A DNA stretch of 64,000 bases, from contig JASJZH010000006.1 in NCBI GenBank assembly GCA_037178975.1, positions 5,084,001-5,148,000 on the forward strand. Reading direction: 5' to 3'. Each line of letters starts with the position of its first letter. Positions within the stretch are counted from its first letter, which is position 1. The notes beneath the pieces are model-generated. The model was given only the letters and a program-made list of their open reading frames with translations. It did no database searches and was not told where the DNA came from. This document shows positions 12,222 through 23,727 of this stretch, in pieces. The position numbers were made by a program, and so were the translations under genes. The DNA is from Oscheius tipulae (taxonomy: Eukaryota > Nematoda > Chromadorea > Rhabditida > Rhabditidae).

Positions 12222-13571
12222 ATGGCCGCAATATTTTTCCTTCTCTGGATGATCCCTCCTGTCGTTCCATGTGAAATAGGCCTGACTCAACTCCGGCATC
12301 GTGAAACCTTAGCTCTAATGAGATGCGTGCCAACAATGCCGGTCAGAACTTATTCCTTAATAGAACTTGTGGAGTGCAATTATAGGGACAAGCAGATCCT
12401 TGTATTGTACAAACAGGAGGCAGAATGGCAGTATGCCAAAAGTATGGGCAAGATTATGTCTGCTGTGGGTCTCAAGAACTTCTGGTTCAATTGCTAGCTG
12501 GTCGACCAACCAACGAAAGTTTTGAACCTGGTCATTCAATTGTTTCTTTTTAGCGAGTAGTGTCCGAATGGTGGAACAACGGTCAACATTTTGATTACAA
12601 CGTGATCAGAAATGCGCCATTTAGTGCGCAAAAAGGTTAGAACAGAAGTGTGAAAGTAGAATGCTTCTTAGAAACCTCAATGATTATTACAACGCCACAG
12701 ACGTCCCCATTCCCGTCGAGAGCAACCCAACAACCAAGACGACTCAGTCTGAGCACTGTAGGTTAGATTTTCAACTGGTGAATCTTTTAGCCATCACCCT
12801 TGTCAACGTTGCTCTACACCTTGGATGAGCCTTACATTACTGAAGGAAACTACACACATTCGATTCGAACAAGTTCAAATGTTATTGCAATTCGAGATGG
12901 CAGGTGTACGATCGTTGTCAACACCGGCATGCCGCATCAGAAGGCGGACATTATTAAAAGTGGGATAATATCCAGCTCAGGGAAATCTTATAGATCTTGC
13001 CTCTTCTGGGATACGTGCAAAAGATGTCCATTTTGTTGTGATAACCCAAGCTCACCCTCAGTTTTTGGGCAATTTGAATCTGTTCCCTGATGCTCAAGTT
13101 GTGATGGAACGGTTCTTCATGTTCCGCGACAACGTGATTCGAGGTGGAATTGACCCGGTATGGCTGATTTTTACATTTCACCGCCGAAATCACAGGATGT
13201 TCATGTGGAATTGTGTTCGTCCAACACGTATGTTGTGTCTAGCGCCGGTCCGACGTCAAATTCCGTTTCTCTAATAGCCAAAAATGTTCCATCAATGGGG
13301 ACTGTAGCCATCACAGGTACGAACTGTCTCATACTTATTTTGCCGTTTCAGGGACGCTTTTTGTTGCGAATGACAGTTTGATTTCCGTGGACGAGGACTT
13401 CACGGTCAACACCATTCAATTACTGCAGTCACGGGCTGAAATTGTTTGTCAGGTAGCTAAGGATACTCCATTAACTGAAGCGTATTTCTGCAGTCTGATT
13501 GGATACTTCCTGCACATTCGCCAGCTTTCCCCGTCACTTCAGCAATGAAACGAATGGCTAATTGTTCCTAG
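12222..13571 (+). CDS. Secreted MBLAC1-like protein with degenerate metallo-beta-lactamase domain
   Basis: Nine proposed exons (12222-12341, 12386-12484, 12554-12635, 12672-12757, 12791-12959, 12994-13156, 13195-13316, 13352-13452, 13494-13571) give 339 residues. The ATG abuts a TTTCAG acceptor and is followed by a hydrophobic signal-like segment. A small Cys-rich module (CxxxxxxxxxxC...CC) comes next, then a fold resembling the MBLAC1/SWIP-10 type metallo-beta-lactamase domain: VVITQAHPQFLGNLNLF, SAGPTSNSVSLI, ITGTLFV and ILPAHSPAFPV. Against the MBLAC1 pattern THGHSDH...AGHT...GDLF...PGHG, only two of seven metal ligands remain. It is probably a non-catalytic or altered secreted protein. 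The border at 12484/12554 uses a weak donor and is the least certain join. AATAAA lies at 13616-13621. Confidence 0.75.
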
Positions 13572-13652
13572 CTCTCAGCCCTAGTTCCATTGTTTCAGTT
13601 TATTAACGGGTATCAAATAAAGTATTACGAAGCTGTTGGTGGAGCTTTGAAG

Positions 13653-15277
13653 TTACCTAAAGTCTATAATGTGAGAAGGAGCATAGCCTTTTACCAAGTC
13701 TTATGTTCAAAGAAGGCGTGAACAGAGGGGCTGTTCTTTCAGGCTTTCTGCATAATTCAACGGGTGTTCCGTTTCTGACCAGAAGGTCAAAATTTCCAAT
13801 TTTAGTTTCTTTCCCTGTTCGTCTGCAAATAATAGAAAAAAAAACACTGAAAACTAACTTGTTTTCCAAATCCAACACGTCGAGCATATGATTGAGTACG
13901 CGCGATTTGAGTTCAAAATCTTCTTGGCTCGATGCTGTGAGTGATGGGCTAGCATTGACCTCCAGCAGCCATGATTTGAGACTTTCGTCAAATAGAATAT
14001 CATAACCATACAGCTCAAAGCAATGAGAGTCCTGAGGTACTTAGATTATTAACAATACATTATCTTGCCTGAATGATCAAGTTATCTACACATCGAAGAC
14101 TCTTGATTATGACCCCTCCTAATTCCTCCAACATTTTTTCAATCTGAAGCCAGTTCCAGACCTCTCTTTTTTCTTACCGTTGCATGTCCATGAATAGCCC
14201 GGAAGTACCTAAACAACTTAAACAGACTCCATTTAAGCCCCCGTTCTGGATCATAGTCTGCGGCAGTCTTCGCTATAGCAACATTTGTCAGGTGGACGAC
14301 TGAAAAGACTTTAAAATGATCTAGAATGGGGCTTACAAGCATCGTCAACACTTGATGGATCGTATCTGGAATGAGAAAAACGAGCAAATCCCTCACGATG
14401 CACCCAAACGTTTAGAGGGCGAAACTGGAATCACCGAAATCATTCTTTTTCTTCGAAGCTTTTTGTCTCACTGAAGTGACTAGAACATACAGACGAACAT
14501 CAAACTTTTTGCCACTAATCAAGTACGGATTCTGTACATAACATTGGACAACATAGGGCAAGGCTTCTACACCCCCGTTGTCTTGCTAGAAAATGCGATT
14601 AGTCTATTGAATTTAATGGATACCTTCTTCCATTCTTGGATGTCTTTTAACCTTTTGAAAAGAAATATTCCTCTGCCTTGTGCTCCAGCTACGGGCTTCA
14701 TTATCCAGATTGTATTGGAGGGAAACTTTCGGAACTCTTCCACAAACAGATGATATTCAGCCTAAATTTGTCAAATCGTAACTTTGGTCACAACTTACTG
14801 GTAAAACATAACTAGATGGTACAAAATTGTACTCCTTCTTGGATTCCGAAGCACCTTTATCAGTCAATTTCTTCATTTTCTTGTAGTTCTTGATTAGGAA
14901 ATCCTTCCTTAACATCGAATCAGGTAGTTTTGAGTACAGTATCACCTCGTCAGTTCGAAATCATTCCGAAAGTGACACACAAGCTGTCTTTCCTGAAATT
15001 TGTGGCGATCATACTGAGAGTTCATCCAATCTCTGGACACCCAAAAGAATGTCCAGTCGTCTCGTCTAAAGTTTGTTTGTTGTTTTAGACTTGAAAAACA
15101 CTGGATACTCGGTCAGAGCCCACCCCTCTCGACTGGCTAGCACATCCGAAATTGTATTAGCCAGGCCACATTTGTAGAGTATTTTGTTTGATTTTCGTAA
15201 AATCCTAGAAATGTTTTGTTAATAGGAGTGAAAAAACTTTACGGAAGTCGGTTAGCTGCCATGGCTTCGAATGACAT
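13653..15277 (-). CDS. ttll-9: TTLL9-type tubulin polyglutamylase (tubulin tyrosine ligase-like)
   Basis: ATP-grasp enzyme of the TTLL family that adds glutamates to tubulin; TTLL9 members act on axonemal microtubules, in nematodes those of sensory cilia. Twelve exons sum to 402 residues with consistent phases, from [10 protein letters not shown] at 15277 to a 4-codon last exon at 13653-13663. Family landmarks in order: [26 protein letters not shown]-type segment, [17 protein letters not shown] (ATP-binding), [46 protein letters not shown] and [14 protein letters not shown], then [14 protein letters not shown] near the C-terminus as in TTLL9. The intron at 14032-14068 has a GC donor. The gene converges on the preceding one, stop to stop 81 bp apart. 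Confidence 0.92.
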
Positions 15278-16533
15278 GCTTCATTGAACGACTTGGCATT
15301 CTAGAAGGAATTTAAACAAAAAATCGCATTGATTGAGATTGGCTGCGACATTTTACACAAATTATGTCATTCTGATCCAGATGCCCCAGTTGGATTCTGT
15401 CTGCTCTTTGGAGTACTCCGCTTGTTTTTGTTTTTCCACTCGTCAATTAGACAACCCTATTGATTTGCACTCTCAGGTCAACTTTGATATGCTAATGGAG
15501 GGTCACCTGTCGCGTCTGCTTTAAACCAATGCGCTCTTCCGGTCATCTTCTCAAACCTGCCATTCCCCGAAGCCAATTCTTGCACCCAAGCCATTTTTTA
15601 CTATTAGCCTTAAACAAACAATGATAGGAACTAAAGCTTGCTATCTCAGAGAAGGCTTATTTTCCACATTTTTGTAGCTTTTGACATCCCACACCATTTT
15701 CCCATGCTAAGGAGAAAACAGTATCTTTTAATTTGTGGCTTTAGACGACTAAACGGTCCATGTGAGAATAAGCATTGCAGCTGACATTTGCTCTTTTCAT
15801 TCTCGCGATTTCTTTTGAAACTAATTCAATCGTTTCAACTAAGGACATTACCAAATATTCACCTTTGTCTGGAGTTAAATGACATAAATGACAGGAAGGA
15901 GCATTGAATCACAGCTCTTTTTCGGCTTCCTCTTGTGCAGGCTCCATACGCCAAAGGCGAATCCCGCCCACCTGGCCGTTTTCTGGCTTCTAGGGCCTTC
16001 TTCAAACATCGGAATCAATTTCAATGTTCTCTCAAGAAAATGGACTTCACGCGGAGCCCTGTTGAAAAACAAGGTTCCGGGATCCGCTTCTCATGCAATT
16101 CATCAAGAAGGACATTTAACAACCCGAGATTTATATTGACACTCCTTGTCGAAAATAAGCCTCGTCGGCTGGGAAGAATGAACATTGTCGCGTAGTCATT
16201 TTCCTCCTCGAACACTAAACAAAAATTCAAAAACGTTGTCATCTGTCTTACTTAAGTCCGATGCCAAGGACGAACAACAGAATTGATTCCTTCCCCTCGT
16301 TTTTAGCCCACAGACTGAAAGACCAATTGGGAAAAGCTGTTTATTTTTCTCATGTCCTGTCATCAACGATCTCGGGTCCCGCCTAATTGGGCAATGATAT
16401 CCGTGTGCTTACTTTCATCTCTTTGCTATGTCTGGAACAATATTGAGACATAAGACTCTTATAGAGCCCAATTGCCGTGTTTTCAAGTCTCTATTTGATA
16501 GTTTGCCTCTTTTCTCATGTACCACTTTCAGAA
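15278..16533. other. Divergent intergenic region between ttll-9 and a serpentine receptor
   Basis: About 1.25 kb between the 5-prime ends of two divergently transcribed genes, so it should hold both promoters. Overlapping open frames at 15.89-16.24 kb on both strands have no family resemblance. A CACTTTCAG acceptor just before 16534 marks the receptor start. Confidence 0.5.
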
Positions 16534-17784
16534 ATGTGGTGTCTACTTTGGCAATGTACGTATGGTTTACTTTCAATAGTTCTCTATGGAATCGTCGTAT
16601 GGTTGGTCATTCGAGAGAAACGTTTTTTCTGCTCCTCATTTGTCAAACTGACAATCACGTTGTCTGTAGTTGTAAGTCTTCAAAATCCTATGATAATAAC
16701 TATTCCTTCAGAATGTCATAACATGGATCACGTTTTTCTTTTTACTTCGGATACCTAACCACGCTCCGGAGAACTCGCAATTTGGTCTTTTTCTGGAAAA
16801 CTTCCCTTGGCCGACTTTGCTACGCGTGGGAATGTTCATGGGCTTCTACCTCGGTTACTGCCAACACCTCTCGCTGTTCTTCATTATTTTCCATCGGATG
16901 CGAGCAATTACGTGGCCGTTTGACAGAGAAGCGGTGAGTCAACCTTCGAACCTCCGAAAATGTCAACCCACTCAGATGTGGGATACTCAATATTGGATCA
17001 CCGTCCTTTTCATCTGTTTGTTCCCTTTGGGCTTCACCTTCACTCTGCTTCAAACTGATGCTCACTTTATTTACAGAGATCAAATAGGAGGATATGTTCT
17101 CGAGCCAGTCGATGTGGTGAGAAGAGAAATGAAATTTGAGAAACAATGAAAATTTCAGACACAGGTCTGGAACGTGATGCAATTGACAATCTTCAGTTGG
17201 ATCATAACTATTTTGGGTGTGATTGCTAACGCTACCACAATCATCATGTTGTGTAAAAGATCTATGAGCTCAAACTATAGAAGAGAGCTCCACTTGTTCC
17301 TGATCAGCTTTGTTGGATTTACCGTTCAAGCACTTCAGTCAGCTGTGGCGGTTAGTCGCTTAATTACTTGAGCAAAACAAGCGGAAACTACATCCTTTGC
17401 GGAATTTGACCTTGTACGAGGATTATGATCAACCACGATGAGCCCATTTAACTGTCTTTCCCACAATGTCGCGCTCTAATAGTGCTGATCAACGGAAGAC
17501 ACAAACTCGAAACAGTCTCTATCAATCAATTTCAGTTTGGTTACTACGTGAGCAAGCCGGAGTCTTCGTTACGCTACTTCTGTATCTTCATTCTTCCCTA
17601 CTGCAACGATCTCTTCTCTCTTGGTCTCCCATACTTCTTCCTTGTTTTCAATGTTCGCCTGCGGAAATGTTTCTTTGAGTTGCCGCCCTTTAGGGCATTA
17701 ACACAAAGTTTCGCGCATAAATGCGACAAAAGCTGCCAGCATCTCGCACCTAGCGATGCGGAAGCTTCCGTCGTTATGGTTTGA
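16534..17784 (+). CDS. Serpentine chemoreceptor (Srg/Srv-like seven-transmembrane GPCR)
   Basis: Predicted 313-residue seven-pass receptor. Exons: 16534-16671, 16712-16933, 16976-17116, 17159-17350, 17536-17784, all in phase. The ATG lies 2 nt after a TTTCAG acceptor and TM1 starts immediately, as in Srg-superfamily receptors. TM3 is followed by HRMRAITWPF, in the place of the NR...W.P motif. TM5 reads TIFSWIITILGVIANATTII, followed by a basic loop. TM7 includes YCNDLFSLGLPYFFLVF, then a basic NVRLRKCF, close to the D...PyflL pattern of the superfamily. Such receptors usually act in sensory neurons. The last intron (185 bp) is longer than the others. Class assignment within the superfamily is tentative. 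Confidence 0.82.
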
Positions 17785-18536
17785 TGGTTTCCACACAAAC
17801 TGTTGTCTGTATTTACGAGATTCCTGGTCATATCCCTAGGTTCACAGGTTTTCCAGTATGGTTATTTAGATCCTTAGATGTGAATAAAATGTATACTACA
17901 ATGTCCTTTAACAAAAAAACGAACTGTGCAGACCAGACATTGTCGGATCCAGGTGTTCAGACAGATGTCTCGCTATTTCACATCCTCTATTCCGTCCCTT
18001 CTTCTTATAACTACATAAGGCTTACGCTTTTTTTTTTTTTTCAAATGGTCGCTTTTTCGGCTCTCCGCCATTTTTCAAATAGCGCGACCGGATAAGCACA
18101 AAAGAAGGATGCACGGTCCACTCTCAGGTGTTCTTTGTGTTGTTAGGCCGCGGGTCTGCATGCAAATGAGCGCTGACCCTGCTATTATGAGTCAGTTCTG
18201 ACCGTGCGGCCATCGATTTCTGGCTCCGAGGTCGAGGGGACCACTATGTCTATCACGTCATTTATTCATCACTTCCATATGTTTAATCGCCTAAGATAAG
18301 TATATCTGCCCCTTTCGGATCTCTACTCTAAAAATACAGGAATTTTTGTATTAGCCCTAAACTTCTAACAAATAAGCCGCATCACTTGTCGCTTGACCTC
18401 TGATAATTAAATTACATCGATTAAATTACAATCATCAGTTTTTAACATTTGTTCAAAACCGTGCTTGTTTGCGCGCAGTCTTTCTCAGTGACTCTCTCTA
18501 TCTATCTCTTTCGTATTAAACTTGTATCTCTAGGTA
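17785..18536. other. Intergenic upstream of par-6
   Basis: About 750 bp without exon signals. It contains an AP-1 heptamer TGAGTCA near 18188 and ends in TATCTCTAG, a good trans-splice acceptor 3 nt before the par-6 ATG. Confidence 0.5.
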
Positions 18537-19827
18537 ATGCGTATTCATGTGAAGTCCCAGTACGGGGCAGACTTCCGCCGGTACTCTATTGTCGTCGGAA
18601 CTGGTCTTCCTCTTCCCACGCTTGAGGAGTTTCTCATCGAACTGTTTAAAATTCACAAGTGAGCTCATTCATACACTTAAAACAAACTTTCAAACTTTCA
18701 GGTTGTCTCCGGAACAATCGCAAACAGTTACCGTTTCCTACGCAGACAGAGACGGTTCCAATCTACCCATTTCTAACGATGACGTGGGTCATTTTTAACG
18801 ATCATTTATAAATGAGTTATTTTAGAACTTGCACAAAGCACTTAACGACAAACCGAATCTGCTTCGTATCAATCTCCAAAAGAAAGGAGAGTCGTACGAA
18901 GAACAGTTTGGTTATGGTCTCACTCATAAGTCCATTGAGGAGAAGAAAAAACGCAGTCTATCCATCTCATCTCCTCAAGAATTCAGAAGAGTAAGCTCAA
19001 AGAGTACATTACATGTTTGAGTTTCCAGGTCTCTTCAATATTGGATGCTGACACATTGCCGACCGAACTTAGACGAGTGCAACTGTGCAAGACGTACACA
19101 AACAAGCCTCTTGGTTTCTATATTCGTGATGGAACCAACTTCATCAACACTCTCCATGGGTCTGTGATGACTAATGGTATTTTTATTTCTCGTCTCTTGC
19201 CTCATGGCCTGGCGGCATCAACAAACATTCTGAATGTGGACGACGAAATTCTGGAAGTCAATGGCATTTGTGTAGGTTTGAGTTTGTTTCCTGAGTTAAA
19301 GTTTCGGTATAGGTGAAGAACAAGTCATTGGACCAAGTTACGGATATTATGCTGGCCAACGCTACAAATCTCATACTGACCACTCGCCCAGCTGCTCCGA
19401 TGCCTCCAATACATTACTACAACTCTCTCCCACCACCTTACAGGTAACTCTTCAGTGTGCTTTAAATGCTTTTTTCAGTATGCCTGGCCATGGTTACCAC
19501 ATGATGCCTTATCCGCCTATACACTATTCACCGGTCATTAGTCCGAGGCATCCCGCTTATCCTGGCCATTACATGGCTCATCTCCAGCCGCACAATCTCT
19601 ACAATCAGGAAAACTTGGACGACAAGTGACATCATATTGTTTTCTATTAAGATCAAAGTTTTAGATACCGTATGTCACCTCCGGTAGCTCAGTTCTCACG
19701 CGAGAGCACCTATCGCCTGTCGGACAAGACTGCGAAACTGACTCTCAACGGAACTCGAACGCCTCCTCGTCGTCCGATGAGTGTTCATCCTGGATGGATG
19801 TATCCAAACTATGGAATGGGATATTAG
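18537..19827 (+). CDS. par-6: PAR-6 cell polarity scaffold (PB1, semi-CRIB, PDZ)
   Basis: Scaffold that links atypical protein kinase C to CDC-42 and PAR-3 and sets cell polarity. Exons 18537-18658, 18702-18783, 18826-18990, 19029-19271, 19313-19443, 19479-19625, 19665-19827 give 350 residues. An N-terminal PB1 domain (roughly residues 1-85) includes LPISNDDNLHKAL, the acidic OPCA-like face. A partial CRIB follows ([17 protein letters not shown], about 125-140). A PDZ domain then begins with the ligand loop PLGFYIRDG and includes [16 protein letters not shown] and [10 protein letters not shown]. The C-terminal tail is Pro/Tyr/His-rich. Start chosen because TCTCTAG precedes it by 3 nt. A poly(A) signal lies at 19884-19889. 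Lipase genes follow on the same strand 264 bp later. Confidence 0.96.
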
Positions 19828-20091
19828 CCAATTTGTCTTCTTGAAACCTTACACTGCCTGAGATTCGCTTTACCTGTACAAAGAATAAAATTTGATCTCT
19901 TGGATTCTTTTAGAGAAATCAGCTACAGGATGCACAGTAAGCGGACGCTGACCATAAACCTACCTGGCGCTGTCGTAATCAAATGGACTTGGAGCCGTTT
20001 GCTTCTTCGAATGGGTCTTATCAGCCGGAATTCAAGTAGCCTTAAGAGGTCTGACGAAATCAACTACGAGCAGTCCTGTCATTTCTTCAGA

Positions 20092-21246
20092 ATGTTGTTG
20101 TTATGCTTAGCCGTTCTTCCATTGACGCTTGCTGCTCCTAATGTTTATACTTCAGCAAACCTCTACGACGACACTGTCACCAGGTTGTAATTCTCTCGAG
20201 TGTTTAGAACAATCCTCTGTTTAGAAACAAGATCTTTCCGTTGGCTGCAGCTGCCTATTCTGATACTCCAGCAAATTGCGTTAACAATGTATTCCCAACA
20301 GCTACAGTAGGCTCAGTTGGTCAATTATTTCTATTTTTACAGTTTAAAAGACAACTGGATGTCTCTTGCGATTGGACCATTATTGACAAGTGTTCCAGCT
20401 ACACAGCCGTCAGCCCTGATGACCAAATTATCATTATCTCCTTCAGGTACACCGTAGGATAAGTAAATAACCAAGTACCCTTTCCAGAGGTGGAAACAGT
20501 GACTTAGAAATGATAATGGAGGGTGATGAGACTTTGTTCAAAAACAACGTAAGACATGTTTTGTGAAAAAATATTCTATGTTTTCGACACCCTGGGTAGC
20601 TGGCGGGAGTGTTAGCAAGTTTTTCAATGATGGCTTCAACAAACTTTGGAGCAAAGGACTGAAGGACGATTTTCTGTCTCATGCCAACAAATATCCGAAG
20701 TTTACTCTTTGGGTTAGCCGCATTCTATTCTTGACATAACATTTTTGCAGATTACAGGCCACTCCCTCGGTGGAGCACTTGCTTCTCTAGCGGCGTCTTT
20801 TATCTCGCACAACAAGCTCTTTCCTGCAAAACAGATAGTTCTGACAACCTTTGGACAACCCCGTACTGGCGATCAGGCATGGGCGAAGGCTCATGATAAG
20901 GAGGTATCCGAATACAGTTTTATCAGCAAAAAGCAATATTCAGGTTCCTGTTTCTTTTCGTATAACTCACGGACGCGATCCTGTACCTCATTTCCCACTG
21001 ATCAACCAGGAAGGATACACTCACCATTTGACAGAGGTGTCATGCGCTTAGTACGGTAGTTTAGTTGTAATTAAGGCATACTACCACAAAGGTATGGAGG
21101 TTGGCGCCAAATACTACGTTTGCTCGAACATAGACGAGAGCTACTTCTGTTCCGATGCCAACATCCTTCCTGATACCAGCATCAAAGAACACAGTCATTA
21201 CTTTGAAAAACAAGTGAAAGAATACGGAAAGGCTGGATGCGTTTAA
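20092..21246 (+). CDS. Secreted class 3 lipase, copy 1, with a missing splice acceptor
   Basis: Alpha/beta-hydrolase of the fungal-type class 3 lipase family, predicted secreted (MLLLCLAVLPLTLAA signal peptide). Homology-guided exons 20092-20183, 20225-20306, 20343-20446, 20488-20548, 20587-20712, 20751-20903, 20944-21036, 21076-21246 would give 293 residues. The nucleophile elbow is GHSLGGA, followed by FGQPRTGD. A GRDPVPH segment carries the likely catalytic Asp, and His residues follow in YTHHLTE and EHSHYF. The ATG is 1 nt after a TTCAG acceptor. Exon 5 has no AG acceptor: the expected TTTTCAG reads TTTTCG at 20581-20586, while the donor before it (AAC|GTAAGA) is intact. The gene is therefore broken, uses an unusual site, or has a sequence error here. 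AATAAA at 21261-21266. Confidence 0.8.
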
Positions 21247-21260
21247 AGGGACCATTATAT

Positions 21261-21266
21261 AATAAA
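21261..21266 (+). terminator. Poly(A) signal of lipase copy 1
   Basis: AATAAA only 15 nt after the stop codon, so the 3-prime UTR is very short. Confidence 0.7.
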
Positions 21267-21452
21267 GTTTATGATTTTGTTCAAACCTGCTGATAAGAAT
21301 CTCTGACGCAAACTGCTGAATAATGCGACGCCTATGGACATCCGCTAAGACAATGTGTTGCTACAACCATTTCCTAAACGAATTAGCTCCACGTGACAAA
21401 ATGTCTGTAAGGAGCCACTTATCGGAGTTATTATGAAGATAAAGGGTGACAG

Positions 21453-21458
21453 TATAAA
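21453..21458 (+). promoter_or_regulatory. TATA-like box of lipase copy 2
   Basis: TATAAA about 85 nt before the lipase 2 ATG, with a GATA-type site nearby (CTTATC, reverse of GATAAG, upstream; GATAAA just before). GATA factors drive intestinal genes in nematodes. The presence of a private promoter argues against lipase 2 depending wholly on transcription from lipase 1. Confidence 0.45.
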
Positions 21459-21543
21459 ATGGTCCTATCACTAGTTTCCTGGCTTCTTGAGACCAATGCC
21501 TCTTCTTAAGACACTTTCCACATTCTGATCAATGTGTTTCAGG

Positions 21544-22570
21544 ATGTTCTTCGCGGTCTCCCTCGCCTTGGTGACGTTATCCACGGCTTCCTATAATGTG
21601 GGTTAGGCAGTGAGTAAAGTAAAAAATTGTTTAGGATATGCTCACTAGATGCAAAATCTTCCCTATGAGCGCAGCAAGCTATTCGAAAACGCCAAAGGAC
21701 TGTATTGCCAACACCTACACCAACGGAACGGTAAAGAAGATTCCGAAACACTTTATTTTTGTTCTTACAGTTGAAGCGCCAAATCGAGGTCTTCTGTGAT
21801 ATTTCCATGGTCGACAAGTGCTCCGGATTCACTGCTGTTTCTCACTCCGACCAGGCTATCATTCTCGCCTATAGAGGAACCAACAGAAACTTCCAACTGA
21901 TTATGGAGGGAGACGAGACTATTCTCAAGAATCATGTGAGAGCAAGCATTCTCGTAGTCACTGACTAGTTCAGACTACTTGGCCTGCCGGAGGAAAAGTA
22001 TCGAAGTATTTCGACGATGGATTCACCCGCCTTTGGAACCAGGGAATGAAGGGAGATTTTACCTCACTCTTGAACAGCTACCCGACTTATCAAGTTTGGG
22101 TTACAGGACACTCTCTCGGTGGAGCTATGGCTATTCTGGCTGCTAACTACATCACCTACAACAAGATCGTGAAAGATGCCAGCAAAGTATGTACGCTTTT
22201 AGCACTTTTAAATGAAACTATTTAGGTCACACTGGTTACTTTCGGAGAGCCTCGTGTTGGTGATTCCGACTTTGCCGCCGCTGTCGACAATCTGAACAAG
22301 GCCGCCTACAGAGTGACCCACGACAAAGATATGGTTCCTCACCTTCCGATCAAGAACGAGGAAGGATACCGCCACCACAAAACAGAAATCTACTACAAAA
22401 AGGACATGGGAAAGGGAGCAGAATACAAAGTCTGCATTGGTGACGAGTCGATGCTCTGCTCTGACGGAAACATTATTGATGCTTCTCTAACGGATCATCT
22501 CCACTATTTCAACCAAGATGTCAGCGACTGGGGTACCAAGGGATGCGCCAAAATGGCCGAGTGTCAATAA
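21544..22570 (+). CDS. Secreted class 3 lipase, copy 2
   Basis: Intact paralogue of the preceding lipase. Exons 21544-21597, 21635-21730, 21771-21935, 21974-22186, 22226-22570 give 290 residues. A signal peptide (MFFAVSLALVTLSTA) is followed by a conserved N-terminal part (KRQIEVFCDISMVDKCSGF), GTNRNFQLIMEGDET, the nucleophile elbow TGHSLGGAM, FGEPRVGD, the Asp-bearing THDKDMVPH and C-terminal HHKTEIYY and DHLHYF. It lacks two introns found in copy 1. The first intron uses a GTGGGT donor. Cysteines at both ends suggest disulfides in the secreted enzyme. Likely substrates are acyl glycerols in gut or surroundings, inferred from family only. The poly(A) signal overlaps the stop codon. Confidence 0.92.
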
Positions 22571-22571
22571 A
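22566..22571 (+). terminator. Poly(A) signal overlapping the lipase 2 stop codon
   Basis: The codon before the stop, the stop TAA (22568-22570) and the next base spell AATAAA. Cleavage 10-20 nt downstream would leave almost no 3-prime UTR. Confidence 0.6.
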
Positions 22572-23727
22572 CATTTGATTTTACCTGTCTGTAATTGCGC
22601 ATAACGCGTAGCACTACGCGGTAGTTTGGTTCCGCGTTGGCTTGGTGCACGCGCTTGAAAAATGAAAATTGCCATTTCTCGACTTGGGTCTATCCGATTG
22701 CTCGCAAACTTTGTCCCATAGTTTTAACTACCTAAAATAAACCTAGAAAAAAAGCTTGGGCTTAATGGTTAGAAAATAAATCATTTTACGAAAACGTGTC
22801 GATGTCTCCCGATGTTCGTAATCAGGTTGGCTTTTCAAATTTGCTTATCAGGTTGATTAGCTAGATTTTCAAAAACGGACCAAGTTCTTGGAGACTTTCA
22901 GATCGACACAATAACTCTAGCCGAGTCTCCTCAGATGGCCAATTTTGCGGAAATTTTAAAATTTTCTTTTCTGGTCATCTACGATTGTAGATGGATAAAG
23001 TGTGTTGAATTAGAATATTTTAATCATTTAGACACGTCAAAAAGTGCACCTGAGTTTAAGAAATCCATAAGAAAGCCTGCGAATAGCAATGTTGCGCGTC
23101 AGCACGAAAATGTGGTACGTAGAAGCGGTCCTGCAGTATAAAAAGTTGTAAAGCATTTCTTGCTACTAATAAGCGTTGATAAAAAATTTTCTTTGAATAT
23201 TTGACAAAAAGTGGACAATTATTATTAAAAAAAAAATAGCGACCAGCAAAAAGTGGTTTTGGACTTGACAAAAACGGGACATCAGAAGACTGCAAAAACA
23301 GATCAATAGAATTCTGTAGCGAAATGGGAAAGCCCAAACCACGGCTATCTTATACCACATTACACCACCACTATTGTTTATGGCGCAATTCGTCTTACTG
23401 CTCGAGTTTTCAAAAAACATAATATGCACTGTTTTTGCACTGTCTACTATTGTCCGGTTTTTGTAGAGTTCACACTACCCATCTTTTGGTGAGTCGCTTT
23501 TTTTTCGCAATAATAATTGGTTACAAGTATCAGCCCGTTGACCGTTAGTCTATAGGAAATCATGAATAAAAGTGTTTATTCGATTTGAGCACCTTTTCAA
23601 TGTAAGAAAGGTAGAGTCATCTTTACACGCCACGATTTTGTGGATGGAAAAAGTAAATTTTGCAAGAAAGGGTAAACTTACCCGTTAAACAACAAAACTA
23701 CTAACTACAAATTATACAATTTCAGCA
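22572..23727. other. Intergenic, convergent ends of lipase 2 and RMC1
   Basis: No exon chain is seen. A short near-perfect palindrome (CGCGTAG-CA-CTACGCG) occurs around 22607-22622. TTTATT at 23575-23580, the reverse complement of AATAAA, may be the RMC1 poly(A) signal about 150 nt after its stop. Poly-A/T tracts are frequent. Confidence 0.5.

Noticed and set aside
12093-12299. Minus-strand frame across the start of the MBLAC1-like gene
   Set aside because: Opposite a TTTCAG-ATG start with signal peptide; no support of its own.
15888-16242. Overlapping frames on both strands upstream of the serpentine receptor
   Set aside because: Mutually overlapping, low-complexity basic peptides without homology or splice signals.
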